DNA of 64,000 bases from Hygrocybe punicea (lineage: Eukaryota > Basidiomycota > Agaricomycetes > Agaricales > Hygrophoraceae). This document shows, piece after piece, positions 45,509 through 55,299 of this stretch (positions are counted from its first letter, which is position 1; each line of letters starts with the position of its first letter). The position numbers and the translations under genes are program-made. The notes under the pieces were generated by a model, which was not told where the DNA came from, searched no databases, and saw only the letters and a program-made list of their open reading frames with translations. The DNA is taken from assembly GCA_963556145.1 (NCBI GenBank), contig OY744463.1:7998001-8062000 (forward strand). Direction: 5' to 3'.

Positions 45509-46203
45509 TAGGGATGACCACGGGTCTTGAACGGGTCAGCTCGGCTGACACCGCACTCGTACGCGTGAACACCTTACCCGGGGCGGTTTTGACCCACACC
45601 GCACCCGAACATCCACGGGTCATGACGGTACACCTTACCTGTGGTGTACCGTCGCGTCCCGCCGTCCACCACAGCCCCCGTTCCGCTCTGCAACCTCGCA
45701 GATGCACCGCCGGCATCAATTGACGTGACGTGCTTGTCCGCGAGGTGATCAACATGGGGAACGAGGGGGGCATGTGCCGTCGGACACGTTGTAGCGTGTC
45801 TGCGAGGTGGACAAGAGGGGGACGAGAGGGGGACACGTCGTTGTCGTTGCGTGCTGTTGCCCCATGTTGTTGTTGTTGTCATAGCGTAGTTAGCTACAGT
45901 TCATTACTTGATCAGAAATTGAGACTTACCTAGGCCGGGAAGTGGGAGCACCACCCCCCGGCCACTTCCCTGCTCCTTCCTTTGACTGTTCCGGTTGGTT
46001 GTCTGGTCGCCGCACGCTTGCGCGCCCTTGGTCGTAGCCGTCGAGGTGGTTGTGGTGGTTGTGTGATGAACCCGTGACACACCGCCAAACCGCGGGTACG
46101 GGTCACGGTATGGTCATGGGTGACGAAACCAAACACCCTACCTGTACCCACGCAACCCGTTTTGGTAATACCGCAGGTTGACCCAAACCTGTGGTCATCC
46201 CTA
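45509..46203. mobile_element. non-autonomous hAT-type MITE nested in the foldback element
   Basis: TAGGGATGACCACGGGT at 45509 pairs with the inverse at 46187-46203 (TAGGGATGACCACAGGT read from the right). CCTGTCGC flanks both sides exactly (45501-45508 and 46204-46211), a perfect 8-bp duplication. The same TIR family bounds the element at 55563-56431. The interior is GC-rich with no transposase. ACGGGT and GGGTTC motifs near the ends repeat the subterminal array pattern. Confidence 0.92.
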
Positions 46204-47010
46204 CCTGTCGCTGAGGCTTTCGGACATCCCTGTCATCTTGTGGGACATCCCACCAAGGCTTTGGGACATCCCACAGCCTTGTCTGGGACATCCCTGCCAG
46301 TTTGTGGGACATCCCACAGCCTTGTTTGGGACGTCCCTGTCAGCTTGTAGGACATCCCACCGAGGCTTTGGGATGTCCCACAGCCTTGTCTGGGATGTCC
46401 CTGTCAGCTTGTGGGACGTCCCTGCCAGCTTGTGGGACATCCCAACAAGGCTTTGGGACGTCCCACAGCCTTGTCTGGGACGTCCCTGTCAGCTTGTGGG
46501 ACGTCCCAGCCAGCTTGTGGGACGTCCCAGAGAAGGCTGTGGGATGTCCCAAAGCCTCGGTGGGATGTCCCACAAGCTGGTAGGGATGTCCCACAAGCTG
46601 ACAGGGACGTCCCAGACAAGTCTGTGGGACATCCCAAAGCCTCAGTGGGATGTCCCACAAGCTGACAGGGACGTCCCAGACAAGGCTGTGGGACATCCCA
46701 AAGCCTCAGTGGGACATCCCACAAGCTGGCAGGGACGTCCCAAACAAGGCTGTGGGATGTCCCAGACAAGATTGTGGGTTGTCCCACCGAGGCTTTGGGA
46801 CATCCCACAAGCTGACAGGGATGTCTCAAACAAGGCTGTGGGACGTCCCACAAGCTGGCAGGGATGTCTCAGACAAGGCTGTGGGACGTCCGAAAGCCTT
46901 GGTGGGATGTCACACAAGATGACAGGGATGTCTGAAAGCCTCAGCTGCAAGCTGACAGGGACATCCCAGATGAGCCTGTGGGATGTCCCAATAAAACCTC
47001 TGTGAGATGT
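46190..47010. repeat. dense array of GGGACGTCCC palindromes
   Basis: Units of about 20-30 bp such as CTTGTGGGACATCCC, ACAGCCTTGTCTGGGACG and the inverse occur throughout. The centre of symmetry is near 46530-46550. Confidence 0.9.
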
Positions 47011-47949
47011 CTCCTTACCCAAGTCCACTGTCCTCAAGACACACTCTAATTTCAGATCTCTCCTCTGCATCTGCTTCCCAGTCAGCCATTGTATGCACAG
47101 CCCATAATGTAATAACCACTGATATCCTGATCAAAAGGTCTTCATAATACACGTGTTTAATTTTCAGCTCAGCCTCCTCTGCATATGTAGCCCTACTTTT
47201 CTTTGTATATCATGCATGCTCTGCTCACTTACTCCCCTACAAGCTTCAGCTTGCCACATGCACAAGGGATTGGTTTACTAGAAGCACACCCTCAATCCTC
47301 CCCCTCAATCCCATCTCAATACCCAACATCTCCAGCACTTTTCCTCTCCCACTCGTTCTGTCTTTATATGTGGAAAGAACTGCTGTATCTCCACACCCTG
47401 CCACTGACCTTGAAGGACAATCAGCTCTGTGACTCTCAAAAGAATAAGTATATACAATCTTATACTATGCCATAGCACCCATGGTACCCATAGTGGCCAT
47501 GACAAGGCCTGGAAATTTATAATTAGATGCTGTCATCACTCTGAGATTTCTATTGAATAGCTACGGAAGGGACGTCCCAAATGCCCCCAGACACCCCTTA
47601 TGTGTGGGATGTCCCATGGGACATGGGACATCCCACAACACCAAATGTCGTCCCATGGGCTATCCCATACACCGGACCAGGGACAATGGGACGTCCCAAC
47701 GTATCGTCCCAGGGCTGCCCAGTACTTTTACCAACATGTAGATGGTTCAGTACTAGAGGTGAGTTGTAACTAGTTGTTCAGGTTTGGGGGTAGCCTGAAG
47801 TGACTGTTGCACCATCATTAGGGTTTGATTTTATTACTATCCTCTCCTCTTTTACGACTGCAACTGTCTAGTTCCACGTACAACTTCGAATCCGCTCTTG
47901 TGCGGCCAACCCAACGGCTGTTTACCGCTTTAGGAAACTTGCACAGCCA

Positions 47950-50250
47950 TGACCTGATACACTCTCGTTTGTCGACTCGATGCCTCAATCCCTGTCACAT
48001 CCACCATCCACACTCGCTTATAGAACCCCAACGCACTCGGAAACCCACACCCCACCGATTCCGCTCGAAAATCCGCGCCCGGAAAGCCCCAAAACAGCCC
48101 CAACGACCGCGTCCAACAAGGTCCGCCGTTTACGCGTAACACACGAAACGGAAACGAAATGAGCCACAAAGCAGAAGGAAAACGCCCACCGTGCAACGGG
48201 TTTAGCCTGCGCACCCCCAGGTACGCACATCCTCACCGTTTCCGTGGTTACAGTGCAGGAAAACGCGTCCAAACGCGTCATATGCCGTTTTCGACGCATC
48301 TCAGCACTCTCACCCCCATTTGGCCACCCGTTCGCATCTACGGCCTCGTCGTCGTCTCCGGATTCAAGCCCGGACCCGTCCCCAGCGTATGAACCCGTGC
48401 AGTTACCAGAACACCACGCCAATGCACAGCAAAACTCCGTTCTCAACCAGTCACAGCGCGTCCACTCCCGTCTCGTGCCCGATCACCCCACGCTCGCATC
48501 TACGGACTCGCTCTCGCCCCCAGATACAAGCCCTGACACGGCCCCATCGTCTGAGCCCACAAAGTTGCCAGAAAACTACGTTAGCGCCCATCAAATCTCG
48601 TTCTCGATCAGTCCCAATGAGTTCGCCCCCGTTTCGCGTCCAAATTGCCCCCATTCGCGTCTACCGACTCGCCGTCATCCCCAGAGACGTGGATCGTGAT
48701 ACGACCCCACCGTCTACGCCTACGCTGTCTCAAAAACGCCACCATCGTCGGCTCCCCCTCGTCACCACGTGTCCTACGACCACAGACCGCATCCTACGCG
48801 TGTGTGCAAGTTCCGAGCATCTCCACAGCGCCCTTCGTGAGCTCTCACGAGCCGTCCTCGCCGTTATCGATACCCCCACGCCGTGCCACGTCACCCGCCT
48901 CATACCCCGCCTATTCAACATTCCTGGCTGCTCACGCCCTCGTTGGAATCCCCCGTCGCCTCGCACTGCTTCCCAGAGCCCCTCAACGCCAGTCGCAAGC
49001 CCTCATGAGCCGTCCTCACCATTATCAAGCCCCCAACGCATCGCCACGTCATCCGTCCTCGTGCCCCTGCTTACTCGAAATCCCCAGCCCCTCACGCATT
49101 CGTTGAACCACCTGCCGCCTCGTACTAGTTCCCAGCATCCCTCGCGAGCCCGTACAAGCCATCCCCGTCATATTTGAGCCTCCAATGTCATGCCATGCCA
49201 ATCCTCCTCGTGCCCCCACGTACTCGACATCTCCGGCCGCTCACGTATTCGTTGAACCATCTGCCGCCTCGTACTGCTTCCCAGAGCCACACATCGTCCG
49301 TCGTGACGCCGTACTAGCCATTCCCCGTCATGTTCCAGCCTCCAACGTCATATCATACCACCGCGCCTCATACCCGCGTTCCCATACCCAGCACCAGCAC
49401 CAACGACCACCACGACCGTTAGTCTCTACACCCACGTTCACGCCCCCGCACCTCTGTGGGACTCTTTCCCATCCCAAACGACTCTGCCTCCGTCTCTCAT
49501 CGTCCCACGCAAGTGGCCACGTCACCCCACTCTCGACCCCCACTTCCCAGCCGTCCCCGTCCTCGTCCACTCCCCTTCGATCACCTACGCCCTCGACCAG
49601 CCCTACGACGCCCCTCAAGTCCATTCGTAAGCCAAAACGAAGCCCCCGTTGAGTTATGCCCATGAAACCGTGACCACCGGCCGCTCAAACCCGTTCCATG
49701 ACCCAAGGCGCCCTTGTCATATCCCCACGCATCTGTCCGCCACGATAGTATCACGAAACGCTACCCGTATCTACCCAATCCATCTCCCAGTCCATGTCAT
49801 CTCATCCGCCCACGTCATCCGCCTCCGTCCCCAACATCGATCACCCATTGCCGCTTCCTCGACCTCTCGCCAACCTCAAACGACCTCATGAAACCACGAT
49901 CCACGTCACACAACCCCACACTCCATCTCATCCGCCCACGTCATCCGCCCCCATCTCCCTACGTCGCCCTGTGCCATACCACCACACCCGACAACCTGTT
50001 TTCAACCTACCCGCTACACCGGGTTCCGGATCCGGATCCGCGACCTGCATCACAGCACCCGACTACGAACCCGGACGCGTTCCCAATGATTCCGCGGCAT
50101 CCGCTTCCGCTTCCGGCTCATTCGAGCATCTGGTTCCGGTTCTGGTTTCACAACCCGTACCCGCCACCGTCGCACTCCCGTATCCGCGGAACCCGACCCT
50201 ACGAAAACCCCATCACCTCCATCGGCATAAGAATTATATACATAGATAGA
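47950..50250 (+). pseudogene. Pro/Ser-repeat gene family member, decayed
   Basis: Plus-strand text THPPIPLENPRPESPK-like at 48040-48100 (PPIPLENPRPESPKTAPTT, then NKVRRLRVTHETETK) matches the minus-strand start of the gene at 63.1-63.7 kb (PPILLEKPHPESPKMAATSP). It is followed by degenerate units of about 50 residues: HPFASTASSSSPDSSPDPSP, AYEPVQLPEHHANAQQNS, then HPTLASTDSLSPPDTSPDTA, PSSEPTKLPENYVSAHQIS. From 48700 to 50250 only Pro/Ser-rich, frame-shifting repeats remain. No catalytic domain. It lies between the two 840-bp LTR-like copies. Confidence 0.45.
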
Positions 50251-50670
50251 TTAAATAAAGAAAAACATCAGAGATAAAAAGAAAGATAAAGGAAATACAC
50301 TCGTTCCCGACACACCCGGCACCCATATTATCCACCGACACACCCACTTACGAACCCGCCGTACCCCACGAACCCGCTCCCGCACCCGATGAATCACTAC
50401 ACTCGTTCCCCACACACCCGACTCATCCACTCACGCACCCGCATTAAAAACCGTTGACATCGATTTCCGCTCTCCGTGACCCACCCGTCCCGCCACCGTT
50501 TCGACCCAGACACAACGTTCCCTGTCTCGGCTTCGATTCCCAACCCACCCGACTTTATATTTCAGTTCCATGGGGGAGAATCCTTCCCCACGGGTCCAAG
50601 CCGGTGCTGAACCGCCTAGTATGAGGCTGATTTCACATCCGTTGATTATCGCCCCCATATTAGTATTGAC

Positions 50671-50925
50671 ATATCGAACCTCCGCCGTCATCTATCGAAC
50701 CTCCACCATCATATATCAAACCTCCGTTGTCGTCCATCGAACCTCCGTTTTCGTCATATCGTATTGAACCTCCGCCATCGTATATCGAACCTCCGTCGTC
50801 ATCCATTGAACCTCCGTTTTCATCATATCGTATCGAACCTCCGCCATCGTATCGAACCTCCATCGTCGTCTATCGAACCTCCGTTTTCGTCATATCGTAT
50901 TGAACAACCACCGTCGTCATATCAT
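50671..50925. repeat. short tandem repeat around ATCGAACCTCCG
   Basis: ATCGAACCTCCGCCGTC, ATCAAACCTCCGTTGTC, ATCGAACCTCCGTTTTCGTC and TATTGAACCTCCGCCATC recur every 18-27 bp. Read on the plus strand the array encodes IEPPSSS/IEPPFSSYR-like repeats and on the minus strand GGSMDDDGGSI-like repeats. A functional reading is not supported. Confidence 0.8.
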
Positions 50926-50929
50926 GTCT

Positions 50930-51650
50930 ACCGCTATGCCACCGTTTCCGCCACCCGTTGACACAGCCACCAAAGCTGCCGACCCTAACTCGACCCGCCT
51001 AGATCGTCTTTGTCATCCGCTTGTGTTTTATTTCGTTTCCGCTCCTGCCTTACTCGTCTCCGTCACCCGCCCCCAATCCTATGTCACGTTTAGTTTTATC
51101 CCGACTTCATTTCTCTCACGTCCCCTCTTTCCGATACCCGACATATATTTATTTTCCCATCTATTTTGCGTTTCCACTCCCCATTTGTCCTGTTTTTGTA
51201 GCTTTCCATCTCTTCTTTCATTTCCGCTGGAGTGGTCCCGAGGGACCTCTCGGGATCGGGGACGGAATCACACGGAAAGGTCTGGGTGGATGGGATAGAG
51301 AACTGTCTACTACATCCGGAACTGGCTACTGACTAAGGTCCAGGTCACGTGATGTGACAGGCACCACTACTACACCGCTCAGTTCCCTTTTCCCCAGTTC
51401 TATGTATTTTGTTTCCCTTTCCTCGACACCAGCTTCACCCGTTTTGTTCCCCATTCTCCGCTCTCAGCCTCCGACCGTCCATTGAGCTCCGCTAGTCACT
51501 ATCCGCTGTCCCCGTTTGCGTCATCCACAACCCACCTCGTCCTGTCGAACCCGCTTCCACAACGACTGCATCGGCTTCATCTCATGCATCCACGTTCCAA
51601 GTCCACGTAGTATTGACCAGGGATGGTCTTCATTTAAAGTACCCTGGAGA
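50930..51650. other. pyrimidine-rich DNA, nothing recognised
   Basis: Contains one palindromic spot, GGTCCCGAGGGACCTCTCGG near 51234, but no gene or element end that I can define. Confidence 0.35.
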
Positions 51651-52245
51651 TGTAGAGGGTCAACATCCCTCTGAGTCCGTATCCTCGATATGTCACGAAT
51701 CCGGATGAACCCGATGCCTCTATTCAACTCGCATTCGAACCCAACATAACCTGACGCAACCCGACGTGACATGATGTGATGTGACCCGACGTGACCGATG
51801 TAACCCGACACATGCCGCTTTGTCACAGCTGCTTTCGGACCAAATCCGGCAGCCTCAAATGCCTCGGAGTTCCAATTCTGGAAGATGGATCTCATCGGAG
51901 TCAATCCCTGACTTCGGACTTACCTTATTTATGCATCCCCTCGTCCTTTCGGAGTTATGTAGGACTTTTAGATCGTTTTCATGGATATTCCTTTTCCCCT
52001 CCATATTCCTGTCTTCGTCGCATTGCAACCCCCCTTTCCACATCTCCATTTTCATCTTTTCTTTGTAGTTTCTATCGGCCGAAGTAGACATTTCCGAAAG
52101 TAGCTACACTCACATGTACTATAAAAACGGTCCCCGACGACCGTACAAAAAAAAGAAACCAGTTCCCCCGTTTCCTCTCTCTGAGAATCAGCCTCTCAGT
52201 AAAATCCATCGCACACACTACTCGTCGGTTTCCTCAACACTCTCC

Positions 52246-53927
52246 TGTTACGTTTCCAACTCCGCTTCCGACCCCGATGCCCATTCCAATACGATGCCCA
52301 TTCCAATACCTACCATGACGATTCTACACTGCCACCTTCCTTTTTTATTTCATTTTGTCCTTTGTCTTTGTTTCGATGTCATTGTTTCTTCATTCGGACA
52401 TCCTTGTACTTTCTTGTTCTTGTTCTCTTTTTGTCCCACCTTCTAGAACAATCCAGACCGACCATGGACATATCCACGTGACCTCGTTGTACCCGAATAG
52501 TCTCCTTGCCGACGGATGTCACCGACATTGTCTTTTCCCTTCGATATCTTGTTTACGCTATCCCACGACAAACCGATCACAATGGCTGTACTCCCGAAAC
52601 AGCTCATTACCGTAATTATCATTGGCAGCATCGCCATCACTTTCCTGATCGGTTTCTACCTTGTTATGATCTATCTTTGGCATCGGCACCGAAACCCTTC
52701 CGCCATTGATACTTCTGACTTCCACCTCGACAATATATCGACACGTAATTGACAATTGCCATTCCTGGATATTTGGTTTCCATATTCATACCCTGTGCCC
52801 ACCATTATCCTCCCTGACGATCCGACGACATTCCTCACCTGCATGCGAACTCTGGACAATCCCCGATCACAAGACATTTCACTGTTCTCTCTAATCCGAC
52901 CATCGCCGGAGCATACTCTTTTAGACTTCGACCACAGACCATACGACTTCCCAAACAGTGAACCAACCCCTATCGCATATTGTTCGCACGACACCGCTTC
53001 AATGCAGTACCCGACGACTTGTTCCCACAGCTTGTCACTCGTGCCATGACTCGACACCTGGACCCACGTTCATTTATCCTTTTCCATCATGATCTCGATA
53101 CCTCCCACACTCGTTTACAATGATACCCTTTATTGGACGAATACCGACATCAAGTGGACCTTCTTGTTCCACAAACAGGACAAGACATCGCTCCTCGATA
53201 CGTCATCAACACAGACATCGTCATCCGGTACAGCTTGTGCTGTTCACATGTCTGACCTCGACTAGCCCACCGTCCTAGTTGGTTTTCCTTCCACACATTC
53301 CTTTGTTTTCTTTCATGCAAACCTTGCCACTACATCCACACCACCTCAAGACATTCTCATCACCAATCCCACACTGGATGATACCCATCTTCGACCCGAC
53401 CGTGCAATGCACTTGCTAGATTGCACACTTGCTTGTTACAGCAAGTGTAGACCCCGAATAGGCAATTCTGCACATCACATGATCCGATGACAAATCATCC
53501 GAGTCATCTGGACCTCACCTCTCCCTCAATGACACCCGGGCCTCCAGTTGGATCGCGAGAACATCGACATGAGGACGCCTCATGTGCGCCTCATGGTGAA
53601 CACATGGTAGAGTTGGACATGTTATGGCTTCATGGTTGTATTTCTATTTACCTCCCCTCAAGACCAGTCACTATATATACTGTTCTTGTTGTTGGTTCGG
53701 ACTTTTTCTTCTTTTCCTTTCTTTACGTTTAGTCTGGTTCTTGGGGCAGACTCATCTTGTTTTGGGTAACCCCCACGGCTCGCAATGACATTAGACCTTG
53801 ACCCCCCCTTCTTAGCAGTGTTGTCTTAGCTGTAAGCAACAATGAAAGCTGCTGTTCTCTCCTCTGGAAGCCGATCCCCTGTTAAGTTGATTGTTGCCGG
53901 AGCCCGCTGCAGAAGCGATCCGTAACA
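52246..53927 (+). mobile_element. 1,682-bp LTR-like insertion with 5-bp target duplication
   Basis: Starts TGTTACG and ends CGTAACA (TG...CA, 7-bp perfect inverted ends) and is flanked by TCTCC on both sides (52241-52245 and 53928-53932). Copy A at 44267-44271 shows the empty site with a single TCTCC. A TATA-like CACTATATATACTG lies at about 53668, late in the unit as in an LTR U3. No reverse transcriptase or integrase is present and no internal direct repeats were seen, so it is best read as a solo LTR of a retroelement with unusually long LTRs. Confidence 0.88.
52582..52752 (+). CDS. small single-pass membrane peptide inside the LTR-like insertion
   Basis: MAVLPKQLITVIIIGSIAIT continues into FLIGFYLVMIYLW, giving one hydrophobic helix of about 25 residues, followed by a basic HRHRNPSAID tail. 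Size and layout match the ORF at 13564. The context (inside an LTR-like unit) makes it either a retroelement-encoded peptide or chance. Confidence 0.4.
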   Translation: MAVLPKQLITVIIIGSIAITFLIGFYLVMIYLWHRHRNPSAIDTSDFHLDNISTRN

Positions 53928-54177
53928 TCTCCCCATCCTTCTACCATCTTAATCTCTACGTTTCTCATCACCCGACACCCGACCCGCCGTACCCGACACC
54001 GTCGGCTTCGTCGGCTTCGACCGGCCTCGATAGATTTCAGTAGTTTACTTGGCGGCTTCTTATCATTTATATCCTATCCTCTTACTGAAGCTCGCTAGAC
54101 TATTCCTAGTCACTTTCACGCTGACCCCCACAGGCTTAGGATTACTATTCCGCAGCCACCCCGACCTCGCCTTTACA

Positions 54178-55110
54178 CCGCTGCCTGTGGTGGGGAGTGC
54201 TATTGATAGTTTGCGTCTGTCTGGGTTATCTTTTTTTTCCTTGTTCTTCCCCTCAAAACTCCTGGGATCCATGAATCCTCACGAAAGACCAGCAAATCCT
54301 TTGTCCCACCTCTGCTAGGGCACACTCATGAGTGGCACAACTGTAACATCCCCACATGTGTGCACATTGACAGATCCCGCCTCAGATCGTGCTTTGTTGC
54401 CTCTAGGTCACAGAGCAGGCAATTTAATTGCATTTTTTGAAGACAAAAAGGTTGATATGGGAGGCCACTTGAGGACAATTTCTGCACCAGGTGGTCTGTG
54501 TTCCCCAAGTCAATACCTTGTGCCAGCTAGCCAGTCAACTTTCAGAGCACAATGGGATATGGGACTGGCTTTGGCTATTTAAACACTGGATATGGCTCTA
54601 GACCATCCTCACCTACGAAATCTAAGTCCAGCTCTTCAGCATCTTCAGCATAATCTGCATCTGTGCCAATCTCAACCTTGCTGTCCCCACCTATCGGGGG
54701 GGTTGACATCCTTGTCAGCAACTGACACACAGACCAACACTCACACTGGGACCGGAGGTGCCCATAGAGCCAGAGTATGTTTATTAATACGTTCACCAAC
54801 ACATTTTTGAACACGTTTATAGGGATAGTGAGTGTAGAGTCGAAATTTTGAGCACCAAAACTTTATGGGATTTAAGACCCCAAAAGAATCTCCCAGTGGA
54901 CAGCTTTCCAATGGTGCCCCATTAGTCGAAATCAGCAAAGCGGTTGTGGAGAAATGTAGCTGAGAAGTTGCAGTGGCAGCCAAGCCCAACTGCAGGGTTA
55001 GGGTTGACCCCAGTCTAGGGTTGCATGATCAACACTTGCCATTCTTGGCAATTCAGTCTTGGGGCTGCATCAGACACTGCAACTGTACAACCTTTCCTTG
55101 TTTCACTCTT
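54178..55110. other. no gene recognised
   Basis: An 84-codon plus-strand frame (54328-54582) and a minus-strand acidic frame (54575-54814, DADYAEDAEELDLDFVG) are visible, without introns or family motifs. They may be remnants of the element whose end array follows at 55.13 kb. Confidence 0.25.
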
Positions 55111-55129
55111 TCTTAACATTTCAACTCAT

Positions 55130-55290
55130 ACAGCTTCCGAGTGGAATTTACTTGGAATCCGATCGGAATATTAAAATTGCTAGTGCTTTACAAAAAAAGA
55201 TTCCATTCCACTCGGAATCCACTCGGATTCCTCAGAGTCTGAGCATTCCGATCGGACTCCGATCGGATTCCATAGGAATGTGTGGTTCAG
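55130..55290. repeat. CCGATCGG / CCACTCGGAATCC array
   Basis: GGAATCCGATCGGAATA, CCACTCGGAATCCACTCGGA and TTCCGATCGGACTCCGATCG lie within 160 bp, ending at TTCCATAGGAATGTGTGGTT. This resembles the subterminal island and TIR (TGATTCCATACACATCCC) of the KDZ element, so it is probably the end of another truncated KDZ-type element. It cuts off the 3' end of the tnp2 gene. Confidence 0.6.
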
Positions 55291-55299
55291 TGTAAAGTG

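Larger units (their letters stand above)
44695..47802. mobile_element. foldback element, near-complete palindrome with GGGACGTCCC arrays
   Basis: Terminal CACTTCAGGCTACCCCC (44695) pairs with GGGGGTAGCCTGAAGTG (ending 47802). ACTGTTG flanks both sides (44688-44694 and 47803-47809), or ACTGTTGC as an 8-bp duplication if the terminal C is counted. The whole left arm (44695-45508 plus 46204 to about 46540) is the inverse of the right arm (about 46540-47802), apart from a nested MITE at 45509-46203. Each arm has an outer island of GGGACGTCCC text, about 600 bp of AT-richer sequence, and an inner array with dozens of GGGACGTCCC, GGGATGTCCC and GGGACATCCC blocks. No transposase is encoded. The long open frames across the array are a by-product of the repeat period. 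Confidence 0.88.
51651..54177 (+). mobile_element. 840-bp LTR-like repeat, copy B, interrupted
   Basis: 51651-52245 and 53933-54177 together equal copy A (840 bp) with a small number of substitutions. The break falls at ACACTCTCC/CCATCC, where copy A is uninterrupted. The TATA-like ACTATAAAAACGG is retained at about 52123. Confidence 0.88.

Noticed and set aside
46100..47070. Long overlapping ORFs up to 275 codons on both strands with (C/W)D(I/V)P..L repeats
   Set aside because: They arise from the periodic GGGACGTCCC array, occur in several frames and on both strands at once, and lack start context or codon bias.
49700..50250. Plus-strand ORFs of 150-190 codons as a real Pro/His-rich protein
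   Set aside because: Overlapping open frames in two phases result from the C-rich, stop-poor composition. No intron or motif was found and the repeats shift frame.
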